Position numbers and translations under genes: made by a program. A stretch of DNA of 64,000 nucleotides from contig NZ_CP079925.1 of assembly GCF_019355935.1 (NCBI RefSeq), positions 3,410,001 to 3,474,000 on the forward strand, in the 5' to 3' direction. Source of the DNA: Comamonas sp. Y33R10-2 (GTDB lineage: Bacteria > Pseudomonadota > Gammaproteobacteria > Burkholderiales > Burkholderiaceae_C). How positions within the stretch are numbered: the first letter of the stretch is position 1; each line of letters opens with the position of its first letter. Below the pieces are notes generated by a model. It was not told where the DNA came from. It worked only from the letters and a program-made list of their open reading frames with translations, and did no database searches. Below, piece by piece: positions 38,557 through 48,100 of this stretch.

Positions 38557-38600
38557 GGTTTACACATGGTTTGCACAGGGTGTACACAACTTGTAAACAC
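38557..38600 (-). promoter_or_regulatory. Four-fold 11-bp array upstream of nrdA
   Basis: On the plus strand, four consecutive 11-bp units: GGTTTACACAT, GGTTTGCACAG, GGTGTACACAA and CTTGTAAACAC. The 11-bp period places each unit on nearly the same helix face. The core TTTRCACA is loosely like a DnaA box (TTATNCACA) but does not match it well. It lies between the NrdR-type boxes and the nrdA start. Confidence 0.6.
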
Positions 38601-38643
38601 TAGATGTGGGGTCTAAGGCGCTCTCAGACACTACCGGTAGTGT
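38597..38643 (-). promoter_or_regulatory. NrdR-type box pair upstream of nrdA
   Basis: A perfect 16-bp palindrome, ACACTACCGGTAGTGT, at 38628-38643. A second site with an exact ACACTA half is at 38597-38612. Left edges are 31 bp apart. NrdR boxes (consensus like ACACTATATATAGTGT) usually occur as pairs about three helical turns apart before nrd genes, which is what is seen. The second site is degenerate in its right half. Confidence 0.75.
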
Positions 38644-38989
38644 ATCGCTGTTCAATCTTGCTGACTTGATGAAAGTACTGAAGCGGGCATTTTTGCAGTC
38701 GCTTGACAGCTTGAAAAAAGCCTTCATACCGCATGAAACAAGGGCTGTAGCGTGGTTGCAGTGCTGAAGCTTTCGTGTCGTTAATGTGTAAAAAATTTAC
38801 GTGTTTGATGGAAGCGACAGATGTAGTCAATGTGCCATTGACAGCGATAACTTGCATGTGATTTCAAAAGGCACGGTCTTGGCTATAAAAACAGGAGCGC
38901 CTTGTCCAATTCATTGATGCGTTTCAGGTGCATATATGGCTGCAAGACGCTACAGGCAGGGACGGCATGCTCCTGATAAAGATGCGCAC

Positions 38990-39118
38990 CTTAGAGCGGC
39001 TAACACAACTCAGCAAACCGAAGGTTTGCGTTTGAGACGAGGCGCGAAGCCGCAGACAGTACATGCGTACGACAAGGCGAAGCAACGACGTATCAAGCGT
39101 TGCGTTAGCGGCTCTTAG
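38990..39118. repeat. Interspersed palindrome-ended repeat, copy B2
   Basis: 129 bp from CTTAGAGCGGCTAACAC to GCGTTAGCGGCTCTTAG. The 15-bp ends are inverted repeats with two mismatches. It contains an inner GTACATGCGTAC palindrome and two GGCG(C)GAAGC direct repeats. Deleting the sequence between those would give roughly the shorter copy B1 at 24131. Confidence 0.85.
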
Positions 39119-39140
39119 AGAAGGTAAGGGCGGGATAGCT

Positions 39141-39758
39141 TTAGACGCTGCGGGGCAGCTGCCATGCAAGCGTGCGGCTGTCTGCGCTCAATTTCTGCTG
39201 AAGTTGCGCCCAGTCAAAACCGGGGCCGGGGTCTTGCTTGCGCCCCGGTGCAATATGCTCGTGGCCCGCGATGTAGCGAACTGCGTATTGCGCCGCAATG
39301 CCTTGGCAAAGTTGCTGCAAGGCTTGGTACTGCGGGGCTTCAAAGCTCAGGCCTTCAAGGCCTTCGAGTTCTATGCCAATAGAGTCATCGTTGCAGCGAT
39401 CACGCCCGCGCCATTGGCTGACGCCGGCGTGCCATGCGCGGTCATCGCAACTGACGAATTGCCAGATTTCGCCCTCGCGGGTAATAAAGAAGTGCGATGA
39501 CACTTCCAGCCCGCGAATGCCTTGGTAGTAAGGATGTGCGTCCCAGTCCAACTGATTGCTGAACAGCTGCTGCACTGCACCCGTGCCGTACTGGCCTGGC
39601 GGTAGGCTGATGGAGTGCAGAACGACGAGATCGATTAGCGCTCCATCAGGGCGCGGGCCAAAGTTGGGGGATGCAAGCGGGCGTGCTCGCTGATACCAGC
39701 CGCATGTCCAGTTTGATGGCTGCTGTGTGTCGTGCTTTGCAGGGTCAGGAATTGTCAC
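39141..39758 (-). CDS. ampD: AmpD, 1,6-anhydro-MurNAc-L-alanine amidase
   Basis: 205 residues. Zinc amidase (amidase_2) cutting anhydro-muropeptides in the cytoplasm during wall recycling. Visible motifs are LVVLHSISLPPGQYG near residue 45 (first zinc His), SSHFFITREGEIWQFV, AWHAGVSQWRGRDRCNDDSIGIELEG, and GHEHIAPGRKQDPGPGFDW with the last His/Asp ligands. No signal peptide. Its start overlaps the pilR stop by 4 nt. With mpl it forms a recycling route. Confidence 0.94.
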   Translation of the reverse strand: MTIPDPAKHDTQQPSNWTCGWYQRARPLASPNFGPRPDGALIDLVVLHSISLPPGQYGTGAVQQLFSNQLDWDAHPYYQGIRGLEVSSHFFITREGEIWQFVSCDDRAWHAGVSQWRGRDRCNDDSIGIELEGLEGLSFEAPQYQALQQLCQGIAAQYAVRYIAGHEHIAPGRKQDPGPGFDWAQLQQKLSADSRTLAWQLPRSV

Positions 39759-41254
39759 TTTGCGCCTTCGGCTGGCAGATCAATGTTGAGGCGCTCAATG
39801 CGATAGCGAATCTGGCGCAGGCTAATCCCCAATTTGGCCGCAGCGGCGGTGCGGTTGAATCCGTTGTCTTGCAGCGCCCTAATCAGAATGCTGCGCTCTT
39901 GCTCATCCAGCCAGCCTTGCAGGTTTTCGGGAATGTTGGCGGGGCTGTCAGCGGGGATATTTTGCTGGTCTGCCTGATCGACATTCACTGACAGCTTGGC
40001 AGCGCTGGTGATGCCGGTCACGCTGGCGGGGCTTTCGAGATTTGGCGCAAGACTGCTGGGCGGAATGCGCAGCGGGCCTTCGTCGCCTAGTGCAATGGCG
40101 CGGTGCAGCACGTTTTCCAGCTCGCGCACATTACCGGGCAGGGACAGCTGGGCAATTTGGGCGAGGCTGGTTTCATCCAGCGCTGGCGTGGCAAGCCCAG
40201 ACTCTTTGGCCAGCTTTTTCAGCAGAGCTTGGCACAGTAAGCCGAGGTCTTCGCGGCGCTCACGCAGGGCAGGTAGCTCAATCTCAATGACGTTGAGGCG
40301 GTAGTACAAGTCTTGGCGAAAGTTGCCAGATTGCACTTCTGTGCCTAGGTGGCGGTGAGTGGCGCTGACGATGCGTACATCGACGGTCTCTTCTTGCGTG
40401 CTGCCCAGTGGGCGAATCTTGCGCTCTTGAATGGCGCGCAGCAGCTTGGCCTGCATGGCCAAAGGCAGGTCACCAATTTCGTCAAGAAACAAGGTGCCGC
40501 CCTGAGCGGCCTGAAAGTAGCCGACCCTGTCTTGCGTGGCGCCGGTATATGAGCCTTTGCGGGCGCCGAAGAATTCGGCTTCTAATAAGTTCTCAGGAAT
40601 GGCGCCGCAGTTCACGGCCACCATGGGGCCATTGGCGCGCTGGCTGCAGGCGTGCAGGGCCCGGGCGACCAGCTCTTTGCCGGTGCCGGATTCGCCATGA
40701 ATGAGCACCGGTGCCATGCCTTTGGCCACTTTGGCGATGCGCTGCTTGACCTGTTGCATGGCAACAGAGTTACCAACCAGTGCTTGCAGGGCGCTGTAGT
40801 TGGTGTCTTGGCCGCTGTTGACAGCTGCTGGCGTCGTGTGTGCGGTGCCGGGCTGAGGTACGGCGCCAATGCCTTGAATGGCAGAGGCAACGACTTGGCG
40901 AAACTGACGCAGATCCACGGGCTTGGTCAGATAGTCAAATGCGCCTGCGCGCAAAGCCTCAACAGCGTTTTCTGCCGAGCCGTAGGCGGTCATGACGATG
41001 CAGCGCTCAGTGCGCGACTGATCGCGCAGTTGCTGCAGCAACTCCATGCCTATGCCGTCGGGCAGGCGCATGTCGGTGATGACAACATCAAAGTGCTGAT
41101 TTTGCAGCTGGGCTGAGCCTTCTTGCACTGATCCGGCCGTTTCCACGCGATAGCCTTCCCTGAGCAGGGTCAGCTCATAGAGTGTGCGCAGGTCAGGCTC
41201 GTCGTCGACCACCAAAATGGTGGCATTGGTGGATGCAGTAGGCAAAAAGTTCAC
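39755..41254 (-). CDS. pilR: PilR-like sigma-54 response regulator
   Basis: 499 residues: receiver domain (about 12-125, VVDDEP and phospho-Asp in VVITDMRLPDG), then the AAA+ sigma-54 domain (about 170-410), then a Fis-type helix-turn-helix (about 450-495). Walker A is GESGTGKELVARALH, Walker B is GGTLFLDEIG. The sigma-54 loop reads GSYTGA instead of the common GAFTGA. By family it activates the pilA pilin promoter with PilS; no pilin gene is in the window. It lies 5 nt after pilS. Confidence 0.92.
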   Translation of the reverse strand: MNFLPTASTNATILVVDDEPDLRTLYELTLLREGYRVETAGSVQEGSAQLQNQHFDVVITDMRLPDGIGMELLQQLRDQSRTERCIVMTAYGSAENAVEALRAGAFDYLTKPVDLRQFRQVVASAIQGIGAVPQPGTAHTTPAAVNSGQDTNYSALQALVGNSVAMQQVKQRIAKVAKGMAPVLIHGESGTGKELVARALHACSQRANGPMVAVNCGAIPENLLEAEFFGARKGSYTGATQDRVGYFQAAQGGTLFLDEIGDLPLAMQAKLLRAIQERKIRPLGSTQEETVDVRIVSATHRHLGTEVQSGNFRQDLYYRLNVIEIELPALRERREDLGLLCQALLKKLAKESGLATPALDETSLAQIAQLSLPGNVRELENVLHRAIALGDEGPLRIPPSSLAPNLESPASVTGITSAAKLSVNVDQADQQNIPADSPANIPENLQGWLDEQERSILIRALQDNGFNRTAAAAKLGISLRQIRYRIERLNIDLPAEGAK

Positions 41255-41259
41255 TAGGC

Positions 41260-43062
41260 TTACACCATGATGGGGTCAAAAAGAGAGGGGCTTTCGAGGC
41301 TCAAGCGGCCGCTGCGCAGGGTTACGACAAATGCATTGCCATCCACATCCCCCTCAGGCGTGTTGCGGCTGAAGCGTAGGTAGCTAATGCTTGCATCGTA
41401 GCGCTGGCATAGCTCTCGGCAGATATACAGGCCGAGTCCGCTAGAGCGGCTTTGCGAGGAGAAAAATGGCTCGAACAAATGGCGCTCGACGCTGGCTTCC
41501 AGCGGTGCGCCATTGCTCCAGACCATAAACCAACAAATATCGTCTTCGGGCAGGCCGTGCATCTGGGTATTGAGCGGGCCACAGCCGCTGACCAGTTGTA
41601 GGCCTGCTTCATTGCCAGCATTGCTGCGGTGGCGCTGAGCATTGTCCAACAGGTTAATCAGCACGCGGCGCAGATGCTCTTCATCAAACACGATATGGCG
41701 TGCTGTTGCGTTGAGCTGAAGCAAAATTTGGCGAGGGGGAGTGGATTGTCCGCGCCACTCGTGGCTGATTTGGGCGAGCAGGAGGTCTAAGGGCAGCGAT
41801 TGGCCGTGATAAGTATCAGCACCTTGCTGCACGCGTGCCAAATTGAGAATCTCTTCTGCAATGCGGGCCAGTCGGTCGGCGTTTTGCCCCACGATACGGC
41901 AAAGCTGCTGGGGCCCGGGCTGGCTCACCAGATCTTCGGCCAGCAGCGCATTGGCTTGTGTAATAGCGGCTAGAGGGTTGCGGATCTCGTGCGCTACGGC
42001 TGCGGACATACGGCCCATAGAGGCCAATTTTTCGGTGCGCAGTTGTGCTTCCATCTCGCGCAGGTCATGCAAAAACATGACGCACAGCGAATGGCTGGGC
42101 TCGGTTTGAGGCTTTTCATCCAAAAATGGCGCAGAAACTTCGGTGATGCGCGTGCGCACATTGATACCCGTGGGGCCGCTATGCTCAGTGGCTTGCAGAT
42201 GAATCGTGGCTGACAAAGGGCGGGCGTGGGCAAAGCTGGCCTGTGCAGAGTCGGCCAAGGGTTCCCACCAGCGATAGGCTTGCAAAGAAAAAGGCTGAGT
42301 GTGCTCAGGCGGAAGGTTGAGCAATTGCAGGGCGGCTGGGTTGGCTTGCAGCACTTGCAAGCTGGAGTCAACCACCAGAACACCATCTGAGAAATGGTTG
42401 ATCACCAAGCTGTTGACTTGCTCCTGAGTTTGGGTGCGCAGGCGATTAAACAGCGACTGAGAGCGCTCACGCCGCACGCGCTTGGCCAGCTCATGTGTGA
42501 GATAGGCCACGCAGAAATAAGCGGCGGAGGAAAATGCGGCCTGATAGTAGGCTTGGGCGGAGTCACTCAGGCCGCTGTGGTAGAGCCAGAAGGTATGGGT
42601 CAGTGTCAGCAGCGTAATGCAGGCTGTGGTGCCAAGCGCTAGCATCAGGCCGCCAAGCGCTGATGAAATCAAGATAGGAATGGCCAGCAAAGCGGTGTAA
42701 TTGAGCGAGCCAACCTGAAATACTTGCAGCAAAAAAATGACTGCAATGTCGACACCAATGACGGGTAGCCATTGCATTGCTGCTCGCGGTGCGGGCAGTT
42801 GCTTGCCCGCGAGCAGGCGCAGCGCGGTGGTCAAGATCAGATAGGCAAAGCAAACTATCCAGACCAGTGGAGAGCTAATATTTTGCAGCTGCTGGTTGAG
42901 TGCCTGCAGCAAGATCAGCACTAGCGCCAGAAAAATGCGGCCGCTTAAAAATGCTTGCCACAGGCGCACAAACGGGGCGTTGAGGCTGGCATCGGCGCGG
43001 CGGCTGATGGCTGTGTCCAGCGGAATAGCGGTGTGTAGCCAAGGAGAGGCGGAATTCACCAT
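41260..43062 (-). CDS. pilS: PilS-like membrane sensor histidine kinase
   Basis: 600 residues. The N-terminal half has about six hydrophobic helices (about 30-200), followed by a PAS-like domain (about 225-330). The HisKA box MSAAVAHEIRNPLAAITQANALL and an HATPase domain with SSGLGLYICRELCQRY complete it. It phosphorylates PilR. Its position directly before pilR supports the name. The multi-helix sensor is typical of PilS. Confidence 0.92.
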   Translation of the reverse strand: MVNSASPWLHTAIPLDTAISRRADASLNAPFVRLWQAFLSGRIFLALVLILLQALNQQLQNISSPLVWIVCFAYLILTTALRLLAGKQLPAPRAAMQWLPVIGVDIAVIFLLQVFQVGSLNYTALLAIPILISSALGGLMLALGTTACITLLTLTHTFWLYHSGLSDSAQAYYQAAFSSAAYFCVAYLTHELAKRVRRERSQSLFNRLRTQTQEQVNSLVINHFSDGVLVVDSSLQVLQANPAALQLLNLPPEHTQPFSLQAYRWWEPLADSAQASFAHARPLSATIHLQATEHSGPTGINVRTRITEVSAPFLDEKPQTEPSHSLCVMFLHDLREMEAQLRTEKLASMGRMSAAVAHEIRNPLAAITQANALLAEDLVSQPGPQQLCRIVGQNADRLARIAEEILNLARVQQGADTYHGQSLPLDLLLAQISHEWRGQSTPPRQILLQLNATARHIVFDEEHLRRVLINLLDNAQRHRSNAGNEAGLQLVSGCGPLNTQMHGLPEDDICWFMVWSNGAPLEASVERHLFEPFFSSQSRSSGLGLYICRELCQRYDASISYLRFSRNTPEGDVDGNAFVVTLRSGRLSLESPSLFDPIMV

Positions 43063-43065
43063 CGC

Positions 43066-43335
43066 TTAGTGATCGCCTGTGTTTTGCGGCCCTAAACGGC
43101 GGTGCTCTGCGCTGCAGTAGTGCAGGCTATCGTGACCAGAGGTGGTCTTGGTCACGGCGTCAGCCTGAGGCAGGTGCAGGCCGCAATGGGCGCACTCCAC
43201 CATGTTTTGGGGCTGCTGAAGGGTTGGGGTTGGCGTGGGGGTTGCCGCTTTGCGCTCAGCCACTTCGGCGCGTCGTTTGTTGCGCCAAATGCCGAAGGCC
43301 ACCACGATGACCAGCAAGACGAGTAGGTACTTCAT
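43066..43335 (-). CDS. PP0621-like small membrane/zinc-finger-like protein
   Basis: 89 residues: one N-terminal helix (MKYLLVLLVIVVAFGIW), a basic linker, a Thr/Pro stretch (TPTPTPT), and a C-terminal cysteine/histidine pattern (CAHCGLHLP...SLHYCSAEHRR) that could bind zinc. The start overlaps the ccsA-like stop by 4 nt, and pilS follows after 3 nt. This order (CcsA-like, PP0621-like, pilS, pilR) is familiar to me from betaproteobacteria. Function unknown. Confidence 0.8.
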   Translation of the reverse strand: MKYLLVLLVIVVAFGIWRNKRRAEVAERKAATPTPTPTLQQPQNMVECAHCGLHLPQADAVTKTTSGHDSLHYCSAEHRRLGPQNTGDH

Positions 43336-44138
43336 GCAGCGCGCTCCAGCAGAACTTCTGCGACAAAGCGCGAACCTGCATAGGCTAATAATAAAAAGAT
43401 GGCGCCAATATAGAGAACGCGCACTGCGCTGTGCCCGCGCCAGCCAAAGCGGTTGCGGCCAAATAGCAAGACTGCAAAAGTTACCCAAGACAGTAGTGAG
43501 AAAACTGCTTTGTGATTCCACACCCAGCTTTTGCCGTAAAGCTGCTCACCAAAAAACCAGCCGGCTGCCAAAGTAGCCGTCAACAAAATAAAGCCTGCGG
43601 CTACAAAGCGAAAGGTCAGGCGCTCTAAAGTGAGCAGGGGCAGACCACCGTCATGGTCTGCACCTTGGCGCATTTGCCTTTCGGCATGACTCATGAGTGC
43701 ACCGTGCACAACGGCTGCAGCAAAAAGCCCGTAAGAAGCAATACCAAGAGCCAGGTGCAAAGGCAGCCAAGGCGAGGCATCGACATGCAAAGGTGAGCCA
43801 GGAAAGACGGCGGCTAGCAAAACAGCCATGCTGCCCATGATGGACAGCGGCCAGCGCGAGCTGAGTTGAGGATACAACTGCTGCTCGACCACATAAACAG
43901 TCAGCACCAGCCATGCGGTGATGGAGAGTGCAGGCGCGAACCCGAAGCGCGGAAAACCGCCTAGAAGGCCCCAGCCTAAAAATAGGGCGTGCAAGCCCCA
44001 GGCCAGAAGCAGGCTGTGACGTGCGCCTTTTTCTTGCAGGCTTTTGGTGGCAAGAGCGGGAATGGCGTAGGCCAAGGCTGCCGCAATGGCCAAAATCCAA
44101 GCCATGGGGCTGGCTACGGTGAGCATTTGGGAGAGCAT
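43332..44138 (-). CDS. CcsA/YpjD-like cytochrome c assembly membrane protein
   Basis: 268 residues from the ATG at 44138; another ATG lies at 44126. About eight hydrophobic helices, with the tryptophan-rich and His motifs of the CcsA/HemX type visible in WLPLHLALGIASYGLFAAAVVHG and GKSWVWNHKAVFSLLSWV. The family handles heme in cytochrome c maturation; its exact role in this context is unproved. In related bacteria I recall it sitting divergently beside ffh, while here two signalling genes intervene. Confidence 0.85.
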   Translation of the reverse strand: MLSQMLTVASPMAWILAIAAALAYAIPALATKSLQEKGARHSLLLAWGLHALFLGWGLLGGFPRFGFAPALSITAWLVLTVYVVEQQLYPQLSSRWPLSIMGSMAVLLAAVFPGSPLHVDASPWLPLHLALGIASYGLFAAAVVHGALMSHAERQMRQGADHDGGLPLLTLERLTFRFVAAGFILLTATLAAGWFFGEQLYGKSWVWNHKAVFSLLSWVTFAVLLFGRNRFGWRGHSAVRVLYIGAIFLLLAYAGSRFVAEVLLERAA

Positions 44139-44197
44139 GCTTTCAATGATAGTGCGGCTGGCCGGCACTCATCTTTTGATGGATGAGTGCGAAAGAG

Positions 44198-45127
44198 TCA
44201 ATTGTGCGTATAAAGCGCCGACTGAACTTGATTGCGACCTTCAGACTTTGCCTTATAAAGCAGTTCGTCGACTTTTTGCAGCCATTGCTCAAAGCTCTCA
44301 GGGCTTGGTTGTGCAATGGTCAGCACCCCGCAGCTCACCGTCAGATGCTTTGCCGTGCCAGATGCGCTATGTGCGATACCCAGCTCGGCCACACTTGCGC
44401 GAAACTGCTCTACCAGTGACTGTGGCTCTGTATTGCCGGGGAGGATGAGCGCAAACTCTTCGCCGCCAAAGCGCGCTGCAATATCGAAGGAGCGCCTGGC
44501 ATGGCGCGCCAGCGTTGATGCTACAGATTTGAGAGCTTCATCTCCTTGTAAATGGCCGTAGTGGTCGTTGTACTGCTTGAAATGGTCAATGTCGATCAGC
44601 GCCAGCCCCAGCATCTCCCCAGTCCGCATACAGCGGCGGCTGGTACGTTGCAGCATGTCATCAAAGTGGCGGCGATTGGAGAGGCTGGTCAGTCCATCAA
44701 CATGGGCTAGGCGCTCAAGCGCGCGTCGTTGCTGGGCCATCTGTATCTGGTTGCGTACGCGCACACTCACCACGGCTGGGCGGATAGGCTTTGAGACATA
44801 GTCGGCCGCACCAAGGCGCAGGCCGTATTCCTCGGCGGCGGCATCGCTTTGCCCGGTGATGAAAATAATGGCAATCCCGGCCGTGGCCTCATTGCTGCGC
44901 AGCTGGGCTAGAACCTCGTAGCCATCCATGCCCGGCATGCTGACGTCGAGCAAAATAAGCATGAGCCGGTGGGCCTCACGGCTGGCAATGGTCAGAGCGC
45001 TGTGGCCATCCTTGGCTAAAAGCACCCGGTATTGCAGTCCCAAAAGCTCCGCTAGCATGGTGCGGTTGACGCGCTCATCATCCACGATGAGCAGCGTGGG
45101 CAGTTCTTGTTCCTGTTCTTCCAACAT
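44198..45127 (-). CDS. Response regulator with GGDEF (diguanylate cyclase) domain
   Basis: 309 residues. Receiver domain (about 10-125) with VDDE and phospho-Asp in LILLDVSMPGMDG. The GGDEF domain starts with DGLTSLSNRRHFDDML and has the active site RFGGEEFAL near residue 222. An RxxD (RSFD) lies directly before it at the spacing of the inhibitory I-site. It makes cyclic di-GMP when phosphorylated, by family. It follows the hybrid kinase gene by 38 nt and is likely its output. Confidence 0.93.
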   Translation of the reverse strand: MLEEQEQELPTLLIVDDERVNRTMLAELLGLQYRVLLAKDGHSALTIASREAHRLMLILLDVSMPGMDGYEVLAQLRSNEATAGIAIIFITGQSDAAAEEYGLRLGAADYVSKPIRPAVVSVRVRNQIQMAQQRRALERLAHVDGLTSLSNRRHFDDMLQRTSRRCMRTGEMLGLALIDIDHFKQYNDHYGHLQGDEALKSVASTLARHARRSFDIAARFGGEEFALILPGNTEPQSLVEQFRASVAELGIAHSASGTAKHLTVSCGVLTIAQPSPESFEQWLQKVDELLYKAKSEGRNQVQSALYTHN

Positions 45128-45165
45128 AGGCGGTGCTTTACTGATAAAGGGACAAGTGCGCAGAG

Positions 45166-48100
45166 TCACGCAGTAGTTTGATGTAATTGTTGCTTGAGCA
45201 GGTCAAGGTCTTGCAAAGCGGCATCCGCCTCAAGGTCTTCGATGTTTCTGCGAATGCGCTGCAGCTGTACGCCATGCTTGCGTTGATCGAGCTGGCGCTG
45301 CAGGCGCTCAAAGCCATCCATGGCGGCGTAGTTGCCATCAGTAATTAGTTGACGCAACTCTTCAATGATGACTTTGGCTGCGGCAAGGCCGCTGTTAGAG
45401 GCCGCAGGCGTTTGCGTCGCTGAGGCGCTTGGATCTGCAGCGGCTTGCTGCAACTGCTTGAGTAACTGAGCCAGCTGTTCAGCAAAGATAGGCACGTGCT
45501 GCTGCAGATGCTGGTGTGACTCAGGTGTCAGGTTCACCATGTGTTGCGGTGTGCGGCAGGCAAACTCAATCAGGGTGGCTTGCTCTGTCAAGGCGGGAGT
45601 GCCTAGATAACCGAGAGAGCCTTTGAGGGTGTGAGCCAACATTCCCAAATCTTGCCAGCGACTTTGTGACAGGTACTCCTGTAGCTTGGCTGGGGCTGCG
45701 GCAAAGTCCCGCACAAAGCCATTGAGCACGCGGCTGATCAGATTGCTATTGCCGCGAAAGCGCTGCTGCATTTGCGAGAGATCGAACGCTGGGCTGGTTT
45801 GCGGTGATTGGGCTTGTGAGGCAGGTAGTGGAGATGCAGCGTGATGAGTAGCAGATGCATGAGGCGCCATCCATTGACACAGCGTTTCGTAGAGCAGCTT
45901 GTCGTCAATGGGTTTGCTCAGATGTGCATTCATGCCGGATTTTTCAATCGCATCACGGTCTTCCGTGCGGGCCTGTGCTGTCAGCGCAATCACTGGCAGG
46001 CCTCTCAGAGCAGGCTGTTGGCGAATGGCCTGTGTCGCTTGCATGCCATCCATATTGGGCATGTGCACGTCCATCAAAACCAGATCAAATGATTGCTTTT
46101 CTAACACTTTCAGTGCCTGCACGCCGTCCGTAGCCATCTCTACTTGAATGCCCATTAGCTCCAGAAAATCTGCGGCTACCTCGCGGTTTAAAGCATTGTC
46201 ATCGACGACGAGTACGCGCTTGCCTTTGAGTTCTGGGTAGCGCCTGCTGAGGGAGATGTCTGCAGTGCTCGGCACTGCAGCGGCTTGATGGCTTGGGCTG
46301 TGTACTTGCAAAATTTCCAAAATGGAGTTGAACAGCACAGACTCTGTGACGGGCTTGGTTAGCAGGCCTTGCAGTCCTAGTTGCTCGGCCTGTCTTTGCA
46401 CCTCATCGCGGCCGTAGGCGGTGACCATCAGCACGGCTGGAATGGTCGCCAAATGCTCTACCTCGCGAATGCGCCGTGCGACCTCAAGGCCATCCATGCC
46501 GGGCATGCGCCAATCCATCAGCACCAAGTCATAGGGCGAGCCGCTGCCCACCGCATGGTGCAGCGCGGCCAGTGCTTTGTCGCCGCTGTCGACAGCATCG
46601 GTGCGCATGCCAAAGCCGCGCACCATGCTGGCGAGAATGTCGCGTGCGCTGGCGTTGTCATCCACGATCAGCACTCTATTTGCTTGACCCACAGGGTAGA
46701 TTTGTGGGCGCTTGGTGGGATGGCTGGTGGCCAGCATCTGCACCGCAAAGCGAAAGGTGCTGCCGCGCCCCGGAGCGCTGAAAACATCAAAACGGCCACC
46801 CATTAACTGCACTAAACGGTTGCAAATGGCCAAGCCCAGTCCGGTGCCACCGTAGCGGCGTGTGGTTTGGCTGTCAGCCTGTGAGAAAGGGCGAAACAGC
46901 TGCTGAATTTGCGCCTGATTCATGCCAATTCCGGTATCGCGCACCGTGATTAAAAGGGTTTGTACCTCGTCCACATCCGTGCTGGCGCGTGCAATAGCGG
47001 GGCGCTCTTTTTCAATCGATACGACCACTTCGCCCTGATGGGTGAATTTGATGGCATTGCTCACCAGATTGTTGAGAACCTGGCTCAGGCGCAAAGGGTC
47101 GCCGCGCAAATGCCGCGGCACTTCTGGTGATACGGAATACGCCACCTCCAGCCCTTTTTCCTCGGCTTGCAGCATGGTGACGGCGGAGACGGTTTCCAAA
47201 ATATCGTCCAGCGCAAACTCCACACTCTCAAGCTCCAGCATGCCCGCTTCGATTTTGGAATAGTCCAAGATGTCATTGATGATGGACAGCAGCGCGTTGG
47301 CAGACAGCTCTACCTTATCTAAATAGTTACGTTGCTTGGGCGATAGCGGGGTTTGCTGCACCAGACGCGTCATGCCAATGACCGTATTCATCGGGGTGCG
47401 GATTTCATGGCTCATGGTGGCCAGAAACTCGGACTTGGTGCGCTCTGCCGTCTCGGCAGCTTCTTTGGCTTGTTGCAAAGCGATCTCGGCTTCGCGCTCG
47501 CGCGAGATGTCTAACAAAATACCGTCCCAGACGATGCCTGTTTCCGTCTGCTGGGGGGCACAGCGGCAGCGCAACCAGCGCATTACGCCATTGGGGCGGA
47601 TGATGCGAAAGCTGTGGTCAAACACCTTTTTCTGCTGCTGTGCATCTTCCATCAAGAGCTTGTATTGCGTGACATCACTGGGGTGAATGCGATCCAGATA
47701 CAGCTGCTGGCTGGCAGTCAGAACAGATGCCTTAATGCCGATGAGCTTTTCTATGCCTGCGCTGATGTATGTCATACGCGGCGATGCATCGTCACTTTGA
47801 AGGCGAAAGATGGCACCGTTGGGCAGGTTGTCTGCCACGGCTTCAAGCCGCTGTTTGGCCGCTTCGCGCTCAGTGAGGTCTTGCACCACACCGCTGATGC
47901 CGATGATGTTGCCTTCATCATCACGATCAGCTTGCCCAAGAATAGAGGCGGGAAAGCTGCCGCGTACAGGGTTGGTGTGAGTCACGTCCAGCGCATAGCC
48001 TTGTCCCGTCTGGGCGCAGAGGTTGATGGCAGCCGTTACGCGGGCGTGATCTTCGGGGGGCATCAGGCGGCGCAGATCATCAGGGGTCAACTGAGCGCCG

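Larger units (their letters stand above)
38476..39140. other. 665-nt spacer between nrdA and ampD
   Basis: No believable protein gene. It contains the nrdA leader, the 11-bp array, the NrdR-type boxes (to 38643), and an unremarkable stretch to 38985. Repeat B2 follows at 38990-39118, just 3' of ampD. The unremarkable part (38650-38985) may hold the nrdA promoter or a further regulatory region; I see no strong terminator for ampD other than the repeat. Confidence 0.5.

Noticed and set aside
38624..38857. 77-codon minus-strand frame upstream of nrdA
   Set aside because: Contains the NrdR-type palindrome, has no ribosome site and no protein-like pattern; treated as regulatory spacer.
40560..40575. 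GSYTGA in place of GAFTGA in PilR as a sign of lost sigma-54 function
   Set aside because: Conservative change; GSFTGA-type loops are found in working activators, and Walker motifs and the Fis-like domain are intact.
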